In this document: in pieces, positions 12,401-43,316 of the stretch | Position numbering within the stretch: the stretch's first letter is position 1 | Layout: each line of letters opens with the position of its first letter | Source: Allacma fusca | Lineage: Eukaryota > Arthropoda > Collembola > Symphypleona > Sminthuridae | Direction of reading: 5' to 3' | Assembly (NCBI GenBank): GCA_947179485.1 | Contig: OX359249.1 | Coordinates: forward strand, 32,970,250 to 33,034,249 | DNA: 64,000 nucleotides | The notes under the pieces: generated by a model | Databases searched by the model: none | Seen by the model: the letters and a program-made list of their open reading frames with translations, nothing else | Told to the model about the DNA's origin: nothing | Position numbers and translations under genes: made by a program

Positions 12401-15400
12401 CTTATTACCACCTCACGCGTTCCCTGTCAATTCTTTAATTCCAAGCAGTGCTAGGGGTGGGAACTAAAATGTTTAGCCTGCACCCGAATAACGGGTGTAC
12501 CGCAATATTACACCTTCACCTACTTACACATTATAGCGGATAGCTCTACACTGAATTGAAATTCGTAGGCTTCCTTTGAAAACAGTCATTATTGCACTCA
12601 CCAATTTGACATTCCATACGCAAACACTCCTATTTTTCCTGCTAACCTGCTCAATAACTTGAAACGACAATGTGATGTACCTATAGGTGTGGATACTTTT
12701 CCATTTAAGCAAAAAATATACAAAAAATCACTCATTTAAAAAAATTTGAGACTATCTGCATAAATACGGAGTGTTTAGTAACATTTGCCTCCCCTCACAA
12801 AATAATTAATTCCCTTTAATGTTATAGTACATTTTATTTCAGTTATTCTAAAATTTTGTTTATTGGTCTAGGTAAAAATTTGGGGTCACAAGGGTCATTA
12901 GAGGGAAGCAAGGTGGGTATATTTTGAGATATCTTAATTAGCATTTCATTCTCACACAAAGTCCCTCTTTTCCACAACGGTCACATCTGACAAGAAAAAA
13001 AGTATGTTTAGAAATTCCTGCTTTTTTGCATTCTGTTTATTTTTACCGGTTATGCCGAGAATTCTAAACTTAGGGACCTTTCAGATAATTCTACTAGAAT
13101 AGGTAATATAGTATAGGATAGTTCTAAATAGAAAACAATTTCCTGCAAATTGGTGTCAAAACATATTCTTAAAAATTGTGTGTGAATTTTAAAAAATATC
13201 ATTTCAAATATCCTTAAAAATTCCAACTTTTCTTAATGTTCCTGGCCCCTGTGACCCCAAAAGGGACCTATATCAGTGAAGTAAATTTTATAAGATCTGG
13301 AACAAAATTTTCTACAAAATCAGGGTTTGAAATATTTTGTGAGTCCCTCAATAGTGTGGGCTGGCTAGAAAGGGCAAATGATCGGGGTTCATATAATCGT
13401 CGGAACTTATAAACATACATACGTGCATTTAACAATAAATCAGTTGTAAATTTGACCTTATGCACCTATGTAGGTGCTTCACTTAGATATTACTCAGGGA
13501 ATTTTAATTTAGTCGCCTTTAAACAATAACAGCAGTGAAATATGTACCTTCACAAATAATATTATTATATTAATTATTAAAAGGTACATGTAAATAGATT
13601 TCCCTTAGGGTACAATATATCATAAAGCACCAAAAATACCTTCATACAACAGACAACCGGTATCGGTCACGTACTCCATTTAGGTGGGCCCTACCCTGTG
13701 TTTATAATTGCACTCTACATGTCTGCAAACATTTAGACGAACAAACGCAAATAAGGTCACCCATAGATTATTTTGCTAAAGGGTGTACATGCCTGTAAAG
13801 CTGAATATTGAAAATAATGAAATTGTCCGAACCAGTCACCCGGGTAGTACCTGCACCTGTACTGAGCTCTGATTGATCTAGCGTGAGAATACTCAAGAAA
13901 CAAATTGAAGTAGAAGAGAACATTGTTTTGTTACAGATTACAGATGATATTTTAATTAACCATGACACTCGATCTGTGTATCTACTATTTCAATGTATTC
14001 ATTCCATTGATTGCGAATAGGTATTCCAAGCCTTCAATTATTATTTAAACCGTAATCAAGACAGTGGAAAAATTATTTGAAATTGCATATGCACTACAGA
14101 TGATTCTAAAATTGTTTGATGAAGATGCATTAAAATTTGTGAATGCAAACAGGCTCCTAAATAAAATATAGAACTATGTTGCTGACAGGAAAGCATAATT
14201 TTTGTATCTTCAACTTGCAGGTCTCATATTAAATTCATAATCGGTTTATTTGTGCTTTGTTGAGCCTCTCAAGAAATCAAAACAATTCCCAATCAGTAGA
14301 GAAGTTTCTAATGGGTTTGAACTTTCTGCAGAGTTCTTGGCAGAAGTAAATTGTGCTCCACCTTTATTGTAGCGTTGACATAAACGGAAACAAAAAGTAC
14401 ATACTGAGACGGATAATAATGTGATCCGCTTATTCTACTTTCAGTGGAGGTAGCCAGCAGAAATGAAACAGGAAAACCTGTTGTGTTCAATCCTATTTTT
14501 ATTATGTTGATTTTTATTATGCTGTTATAAGCGTCAGATATTTAATTAACTTAAATATACTTGTGATATCAAAATAGTTTCAGGCGATTCATGGCGACTA
14601 TCTGGATTAACTAGCTATTTTTTTCTGTCCAATCTACATAAAAAAAATTTATTCCAGTTTCTATTCGATTTCTTTTACTACAGATACACAGAATTTACTG
14701 CAGTAAGTAGTAAGTAAGTAGGAGTACTTACACATGTGATAACAAGGTATAAATATTGTTGTATTATTGATTGTATTATTATTGTTAACATCCTGCAGGT
14801 ATACTTAGAGTATTGGGAACAATAAAAATAAGTTTACAGTTTGATCGATTTACATTTAAATTAGAATCTACATATATACGTATAGTTGTTTTGAAATAAG
14901 TAATTTATTCACGGGAGCTATGTTTCTGTTTGCGTAAACAAGTATCTTTGGATGGCTTTCCAACTTTTTTTTAGTGACATTACAGTTTCTACTCTTCAAC
15001 TTTTCCTCCGTACGTTTACGCCATCTCGTCACAGAGATGCTAAGTTTTTCATGTGAGCAAAATCTTTGTCGGTGTGAGAGACGCCAGAGGACTGAGGAGA
15101 GATGCCATGTGGTAATTCTTCCGGAGTGTCTGGTGTTCGGGAAATTCAAATTGCTACTATGATAAGAGAAAAAAATAATAGCACGATGCTAATAATGCCT
15201 GCCAGTTATGGACTGAGTGGAACACCATACCTCGACAGGAAATGACTTGGTCAATGAGAGGAACGAATTTTCATGGATGCTTGCGTCTCAGATATTAAAA
15301 TTTATGAATATGGGGCTACTAGTTATTCGTAGTTAAACGCAGTTTCTACTTTGGACTATCTAAGGAAGCTTTGCGCTTCCCTGAAACATATTGCAAGATA

Positions 15401-15641
15401 TTTATGCACATGAAATTTTCCAACGCTGCATTGTGATTTTGTAATGTCAGGGACACAGGTATTTGAATTGTATGCATTGACCTTTTGTCAGTTTTACTGC
15501 TTTTCAAAAATATTATGGAATTCGCACGGCAAAGGTGAATGAGGTACAATAAAAAGTGCGTAATAGCTAACACTCGAACCGGAATAAAATGGAGATAAAA
15601 TAACAACTGAAGTTGTAAACAAGAATTCCAAAACCATAGGT
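6412..15641. other. Gene-poor intergenic stretch
   Basis: About 9 kb with no open frame that looks like a protein family and no spliced gene I can assemble. It contains an (AT)n run near 7879-7892, scattered A/T homopolymers and an imperfect inverted repeat at about 12879-13262 (listed separately). The short frames on both strands near 11.57-11.83 kb overlap each other and look fortuitous. Confidence 0.5.
12879..13262. repeat. Imperfect inverted repeat, possible small non-autonomous DNA transposon
   Basis: The left arm near 12879-12900 reads TTTGGGGTCACAAGGGTCAT. The reverse complement of 13232-13262 begins TTTTGGGGTCACAGGGGCCA, so the two ends share a GGGGTCACA core in inverted orientation about 380 bp apart. 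The interior is AT-rich and non-coding. I see no clear target-site duplication. Confidence 0.4.
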
Positions 15642-15647
15642 TTTATT
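15642..15647 (-). terminator. Polyadenylation signal of RpL15
   Basis: AATAAA on the minus strand, 26 nt beyond the RpL15 stop codon. This implies a very short 3' UTR, as is usual for ribosomal-protein mRNAs. Confidence 0.8.
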
Positions 15648-15673
15648 CCTCAATCATAGAGCTTAAAAGATAA

Positions 15674-17289
15674 TTAACGCTTTCGTCGAAGTCCCAATCT
15701 GCTACGGCGTAACCAAGCAGCGCGACGGCTTCCTCCGATGGTCTGAGTGTAACGGTGACCTTTGCCCAAACCACGGGATTTCCTATTGGCTGAGGTCTTT
15801 CCACGAAGTTCACGGTGTTTGTGAACAGCATTACAAATCCAGTTCACCTTAGCATCTCGTCGGATAGCCTATGAATATGCAAGTATAATTTTTATTGGTT
15901 TTTGTTATAATGACTGTTCCAGAACCCACAGATTCTATTCTGTACAGAAATTGAACTTCTCAGCTAGACTTAGGGTAAAAGTGTTCATTCATCCACATCA
16001 GAGTGGTGCATGCCCAATCATCATAGAAATTCATAAATCTGTTCAAACAGTAAAAGAATAGGGACACGAAATTGTTACATAATCTCACCTTGTGGAAGGT
16101 ATCAACAAGAATAACTTCATAGTATTTGAATGACGCGTCTTGGGCGACCCAGTAAGAATTCAATACACGAAGTCCTCCCAACCTCTTTCCCAGACGACCC
16201 TGTAATTTCAGATAATCATTAGTACTACTCCTCCGGCTTGACATTTCAGAAAGCATCGTTAATCTATTGTCTCACTCAGACATCCAAGGAAGAAAAATAA
16301 TCATGGTTTTTCATTGAAGTTTATAAATGCTATCATCATTATGAGAATGTATACTACATCAAATATTATTCAGCACTTGAAACTTACTTCAGCAATAGCT
16401 TGGAGATTTCGCACGGGCTTAAGTTGGTTTACTCCATGGCTCTTAGGTTTACCATAAGTGCAACCTTTAGCGACAGGGCGCTTGCGACCACCACGGCGAA
16501 TTCGTACGCGGAAGATAACAAAACCTAAAACAAAATCAAAAAGCAACTCAATAAATGCACACTAAACACTCACCATATCCCTTAAAATATTCACAGAACG
16601 CTTTCATTGAAGTCAATCGTCGACAGCCTACAACAAAAATCCTCCTTCCCGATTTCCACTACTTCAAAAACCGAACCTCAGAGCTTATTCTGATTTACAA
16701 AGCTCGAACTTCTCAGCTTAGACTTAAGGTAAGTGTTCATTCATCCACATCAGAGTGGTGCATGCCCAATCATCATAGAAGTTCAACAGTAAGTAACAAC
16801 AGAAGCGTGTTCCCTACAATCAAGTCTTATCCCACGAGCTACTATACAAATCAAAAGCCATGTGGCAATTCCATACTGTTCATCAATCTGATCAAATCCA
16901 TAAATCACCCACCCCGGCCTCAATTAACATCTCACCCTTTCCTTTTTGAAATCAGCTACAAAACTCTTGACAACCAATCCTCCAAAAAGTCTCAACTCTA
17001 CCTCCCATGGTTTTTAACTACCGCAAATACCCGAATCCAAGTAACACTGGTAACTCCAAGGCCTCCCTCCCCTAATGACTCCATTCCATTCTAACCTTTC
17101 AAAACAATTCCAATTACCTTGCTTTGCTCTATATCCCAGACGACGGGCTTTGTCAGGTCTGGATGGATGAGGCACCCGGACAACTTTATTCAATTGTCGG
17201 TATTGCCAGCAGCGGATACGAAGCAAAAATCGCATAACATCGCTCTGCTTTTTGCGGTACAACTCTTGCATATACTTGTACGCCCCCAT
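15674..17289 (-). CDS. RpL15: 60S ribosomal protein L15 (eL15)
   Basis: Structural protein of the cytosolic large ribosomal subunit. Four coding exons on the minus strand, 17289-17118, 16524-16388, 16199-16089 and 15868-15674, join to 204 residues, the same length as I recall for the human protein. The N-terminus [20 protein letters not shown] and the motifs [44 protein letters not shown] and IGGSRRAAW are diagnostic. An AG acceptor sits one base before the ATG, and a donor at 17588-17589 closes an untranslated first exon ending at 17590. Three introns carry snoRNA-like sequences (listed separately). On the mature strand, a pyrimidine tract at 17672-17663 (TCTCTCCTCC) near the likely transcription start is consistent with a TCT/TOP-type ribosomal-protein promoter. 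The gene is head to head with mRpL32. Confidence 0.98.
15953..16032 (-). ncRNA. Box C/D snoRNA candidate, copy 1 (RpL15 intron 3)
   Basis: On the minus strand, a terminal stem GAATTTC/GAAGTTC encloses box C (ATGATGA, 16024-16018), an internal D'-like CTGA, a C'-like ATGAATGA and box D (CTGA, 15963-15960). The total is 80 nt. The 14 nt before D' (GGGCATGCACCACT) pair with the universally conserved 18S rRNA segment GGUGGUGCAUGGCC: ten contiguous Watson-Crick pairs, one flanking U-G pair and two more pairs after one mismatch. By the box D+5 rule the target is the G just 5' of UGCAUGG. Box C/D snoRNAs in ribosomal-protein introns are common. A near-identical copy lies in the first coding intron. 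Confidence 0.8.
16270..16346 (-). ncRNA. U14-like box C/D snoRNA (RpL15 intron 2)
   Basis: On the minus strand, a stem TCTCAT/GTGAGA closes box C (ATGATGA, 16339-16333) and box D (CTGA, 16279-16276), spanning about 77 nt. Directly upstream of box D is CTTCCTTGGATGT, exactly complementary over 13 nt to the conserved 18S rRNA sequence ACATCCAAGGAAG. This is the guide and 3' end known from U14 (SNORD14), which directs 2'-O-methylation of the C in ACAUC (Cm462 in human numbering, from memory). The upstream region that should match U14 domain A is only weakly complementary to the 5' part of 18S rRNA. It could therefore be a divergent U14 or a snoRNA sharing only its methylation guide. Confidence 0.78.
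16706..16784 (-). ncRNA. Box C/D snoRNA candidate, copy 2 (first coding intron of RpL15)
   Basis: This is a 79-nt paralogue of the element at 15953-16032. Box C is at 16776-16770 and box D at 16716-16713, and the D' guide against 18S rRNA is identical. The terminal stem GAACTTC/GAAGTTC is perfectly paired. In copy 1 the only change in this stem turns a C-G pair into a U-G pair, so pairing is kept. The region before box D differs by small insertions, so only the D' guide seems conserved. The two copies sit in different introns of one gene, as expected from intragenic snoRNA duplication. Confidence 0.82.
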
Positions 17290-17360
17290 TCTGCAATTCA
17301 AAATAAAATTTGAAAGTTAAAATTATTATTTCCAATCGAATTCACTAAAATTCTAAAAAC

Positions 17361-17454
17361 GTGGTCAGGCTCCTGATCGAGCTGTAGGACAGCATGAGAT
17401 AGTGTCCGCAGGCATGCTTCCATTCCTGCAGTCACTTTCACACGCCAACACCAC
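17361..17454 (-). ncRNA. Structured GC-richer element in RpL15 5'-UTR intron
   Basis: On the minus strand GTGGT (17454-17450) pairs with ACCAC (17365-17361). This encloses three possible hairpins: GCAGG/CCTGC, GGACA/TGTCC and CAGG/CCTG. The segment is clearly richer in G and C than the surrounding intron. It lacks a box C, and I cannot place an H box with confidence, so it is only a candidate structured RNA, possibly H/ACA. Confidence 0.3.
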
Positions 17455-17690
17455 CTCAAAATTAAATGTAATTCAAAACAGAATTTAAATAAACTTCAAA
17501 TCTGTTCAAATCCAACTGTTTAAAAACTAATTGTTGGTTAAGTTTAAGTTTCTTTCGGAAATTCTGGAATTCAGAGAGAGCGAACTTACCTGGTGGATTC
17601 TCAATGTGTAGACACTGCCACTCTGACCGTGCGAGAATATGCGGCTGAATGAGGCTCAATATGGAGGAGAGACCCAGCACGCCGGGATTT

Positions 17691-18084
17691 GAGTCTTAAA
17701 TCTTTATATGTAACTGGAGTGTATTCGTGCAATGCAATTAGTTCCCTCTCCACCGTCCACAGCAGCACTTATCAATGCCTCACTTGAGCAATGTACAGAG
17801 CCATATAGTGCTCTCCCGAAAGCACGTGCTTAGGATACTGAAAGTTTAAACAAACCCCGGGGAAGGAAGTGCTCCGAATCCGAATACAGTGTGTGTTGTT
17901 TGTACTGTTCGTATGTACATACATGTACTTTAACCCGTAAGCTGGAGGTAGTTTTGTCTTCAACAGAAGTTGAATGGATTAAATGTGCAATGAAGAGTTT
18001 AACCAATTGTGTTCATAATTATTGAAGTGATTTGTGTTTTTTTGGAATTAGACGTTCTTCAAATTTCATAAGCAAATAACGACA
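17691..18084. promoter_or_regulatory. Shared divergent promoter region of RpL15 and mRpL32
   Basis: Fewer than 500 bp separate the RpL15 untranslated first exon (ending at 17590, probably starting near 17.67-17.70 kb) from the mRpL32 start codon at 18085. The interval contains the palindrome AGCACGTGCT at 17821-17830, with a CACGTG E-box core, the preferred Myc/Max site. No TATA box is evident. A bidirectional promoter is inferred from the spacing. Confidence 0.55.
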
Positions 18085-19774
18085 ATGGAGCTGATTGCTC
18101 GCCTGGTCAGATCTTCGGAACTGACTTTAAGAAATTTCCTTAAATGGCCTCCGGGATCATTGTTTCCGATTAGAGGTAATTTTTTAAATTTAGATTTGCA
18201 GTGGTAATTTTAGACTTGAATGTAGTGTGGATTATGCGGTCAGGATTATTGTTTTTTTTTAACCACGTAAACCAAAGATATGGATACGATTATTGTTTTT
18301 TGTTTATGATAGCTTCTGGCACCTTGATTCCCGGCGTGGCCTCATTTTGTGTGTGGGAATACAAATTTTTAGTTTTGATTTCTTGAAGGTTTGAAAAGAG
18401 AAATAATTGTAATTGTGGGTTGGAAACTGGTGGAATTATACACATTGTGAGGCTATTTTGTGGGAATTATGAAGTAGGGCTTAGAATGTTTTTGTGGATA
18501 GTAATATAATTGGGTTAAATTAAATGGGAATGCATTTGTTGGCTGCTGAAATGTCGGGGTTGTAAACCTGTAGTATTTTTATAAGCGAAGCCGTATTTTA
18601 AAATCACGGGTTTCGAAACCATGGATAAAAATTTTGAACGGTTCAATTTAAAATTTTGAAACAAGCGTAGATAGTCTGCATATAAGCCCTAGTTGTGCAA
18701 CTTGAGGTTACATTTTCAATTTTTCACAATTTCGAAAAATTCGAATTCGGTAAATTTTTGAAAAATTGGAACATTTAAGACTACCACTCATGTATTAGAT
18801 GCCATACAGCTACAGCCACATTTTTTAGAAATTTCCAGAAAATTAGAAAGTATTTTAAAAATTTCAGTAACGTCATATGACCACCACAATGGTTGTCTTA
18901 GATGTAATATAGGCATGACATTCAATATTTTTTATACTCGCTTCGCTCTCCATGTGACCGCCCCGCGGTTACAAGATTCAGATTTTTATTATTAAAGTTG
19001 TTGTAACTAGGAGTTCCGTTGTGATGGAAGAGTACTGGAATTTTGAAGCTTGACATTTAGTTTCAATGAGGAGACTAAAAATAAGTTGTTCATTTATGCA
19101 ATTGGATCGTTTTAATGGGATTGTGGAAGTACGGTAGTATCTTTGGTGAAGTCGTATTTTGGGATATATTGACCTTTGATTGTGGATAGGCTTGGAGCCG
19201 TCGTTTGCTGGGATGATACCGGAACATGCTATTGAACCAATGGATGAGGATCCAAAATCTGAGGGATTCGTGTGGGGCGTTCCGAAGAGACGAAGAACAG
19301 CAGAGAGACGCTGGTCTCGAAAAATTGGGGCGGAAGGGTGGCATATGAAAATTCTCCAGCCAAAAACCAACCTCATCATATGTGACTCTTGTGGACACCA
19401 CCATGAAGCCAAGCATTTATGTAGTAAGTTGAAATAGAAGTCCTTGTAAGAATTTGAAAAATGGAATGGATTTTACAATTTAGCCTTACTGTTTTTTTAC
19501 AGGAAATTGCTATGACCGAGTCAAAGCCGAGACAGAAGCTATTCGCACGAAAATTGAAAGTCAGTTCGGGGACAATCCGGAAGATCGAAACGTGGTGGTA
19601 CTGTATGAAAATGAAACAGTGGGCGATTCTGCAACTCAGAATAAGCTCCTAGTCGAATTATCCAAACCCAGACCAGCGTGGTTTAGCAAAAATCTCTTAC
19701 AGAAGTCGACGGCAGGGGTGGATAATAAAACTACAACAGTTACTACAAAGCCTCCTAACCTAGGTGGATCATAA
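18085..19774 (+). CDS. mRpL32: Mitochondrial large-subunit ribosomal protein bL32m
   Basis: Component of the mitochondrial large ribosomal subunit. Exons 18085-18175, 19190-19423 and 19503-19774 join to 198 residues. Residues 1 to about 30 are basic and hydrophobic, as in a mitochondrial presequence. The core has the L32 signature VWGVPKRRRTAERRWSRK and a zinc ribbon, CDSC-x9-CRNC. In yeast and mammals the L32 precursor is matured by the m-AAA protease. The C-terminus is extended and Thr/Lys-rich, as in other animal MRPL32. The gene is divergent from RpL15 and convergent with the UBZ1 gene. Its AATAAA at 19908-19913 lies beyond the oppositely oriented signal of that neighbour. Confidence 0.95.
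18560..18975. repeat. Possible transposon remnant in mRpL32 intron 1
   Basis: GCGAAGC near 18585 and GCTTCGC near 18945 are in inverted orientation with similar AT-rich flanks. A GC-rich CCGCCCCGCGGTTAC block sits at the right edge. Intron 1 (1014 bp) is much longer than intron 2 (79 bp), and this segment accounts for much of the difference. There is no coding content. Confidence 0.25.
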
Positions 19775-19849
19775 GTGAAAGAGTTTCTAGGGTATGAAGA
19801 AATGATTTAAAACTTTTGTTAATACTTTTCTTGTACAATATAGTAATCA

Positions 19850-19855
19850 TTTATT
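19850..19855 (-). terminator. Candidate polyadenylation signal of the UBZ1 gene
   Basis: AATAAA on the minus strand, 128 nt beyond the stop of the small zinc-finger gene. It lies inside the mRpL32 3' UTR, so the two 3' ends would overlap. Confidence 0.55.
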
Positions 19856-19907
19856 AATGTCAAAATACTTTGAAAACACAAGCGTGAGTGTAAAAACTGA
19901 CGTGACG

Positions 19908-19913
19908 AATAAA
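19908..19913 (+). terminator. Polyadenylation signal of mRpL32
   Basis: AATAAA, 134 nt after the mRpL32 stop and close to the stop codon of the opposite gene at 19983. Confidence 0.65.
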
Positions 19914-19982
19914 GAAAATACGAAGAATCAATATGGAATTTTTATACCACCCTTTCTTTTACATTAACCTTCAACTTGATGG

Positions 19983-20566
19983 CTATTGAGATTCAGAGGA
20001 ACACCAATGGCCAGCAACATGCTCCTCCAATGCTTCCGGATTTTCTGGCTCGTCGAATTCAGCGGCACATATTGGGCAAATTTGAATACCATCCCCTAGA
20101 AGTAAAAACAGATGCAACTATTTCACTCATTGAATTTTCTTTTCCATCCACACAGTCAAATACGTATCAAAAAATGTGCAATACAAGATAAGGACTGATT
20201 TAAGAAAAAATCGATTTGCTCCTGCAGGAAAAACTTACTACTTTTACTGGAAGCATTGCTCCATTGACGGCATTCATTATCTTCTAATCTTTCAGACTCA
20301 TTATCAACTGCAGGTTTGATATCACTTCCCCTTTTAATGTTTTTGTCCTCGGAGCCCCTTGAAGTACTTTTATCCCCAAGTCCGGTTTTAGCTTTCATAG
20401 TTTTTGCTTGAAGAAACTGCAAGTTTTGCTTCAATGAAAGCTGCTGGGATTTTAACAGCTCTCTCATCTGTTCAAAAACTTGACTTTGAGTCTTCACCGT
20501 TTGACTCTCCATTTCATCGTCTTCTTCGTCAGAATTTACACTAGAGTTTCTCTCATGAACCTCCAT
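19983..20566 (-). CDS. Small coiled-coil protein with C-terminal UBZ1-like zinc finger
   Basis: Two minus-strand exons, 20566-20239 and 20095-19983, join to 146 residues with consensus splice sites (GTAAGT donor, TTCTAG acceptor). The N-terminus is acidic (SDEEDDE). A Gln/Leu/Lys-rich helical stretch at about residues 25-60 (EQMRELLKSQQLSLKQNLQF) is probably a coiled coil. A charged linker leads to a single C-terminal finger, CPIC...HVAGH, with C-x2-C...H-x3-H spacing close to the ubiquitin-binding UBZ1 fingers of TAX1BP1 and CALCOCO2. Ubiquitin binding is inferred from that resemblance. I do not recognise an orthologue. The ATG at 20566 is preceded by an out-of-frame ATG (20576) whose frame stops after seven codons. 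The gene begins 158 bp after the ADAT2 stop on the same strand. Confidence 0.8.
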
Positions 20567-20724
20567 CACGTATCATTGAGTCAACACATAACCTTGTTAA
20601 GTTTACACTTAAACTATTCAAGTTTTAGTCTCAATCTACATACAAGCAGCAATCTCAAAATAACCATACGAACAGTTTTACTTTTTCTCTACAAAAAATG
20701 TCAATACACGACACAGCTCAATTC

Positions 20725-36246
<15,522 letters not shown>

Positions 36247-36458
36247 GTATAGCAACATTTCCTTGACGGTGAAAATCTTTGGATACCTTGAAATTTGTTC
36301 TATTGATAACTGAAATACTCTGGAAGTAATTTCGGTTCGCTGTTGGCATTCAGAATAAGAAGATATTGGGACATGTCTGTTCCTGGAAATCTCAGGATAC
36401 TGCAATAAAGACTGGAGTATTTAATTATTAGACTTGAAATCCCTCAATATCAGCAAAA

Positions 36459-43316
<6,858 letters not shown>

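Noticed and set aside
16555-17094. 179-codon plus-strand open frame antisense to RpL15
   Set aside because: It lies within the first coding intron of RpL15 on the opposite strand and runs straight through the snoRNA copy. Composition is low-complexity and there are no family features.
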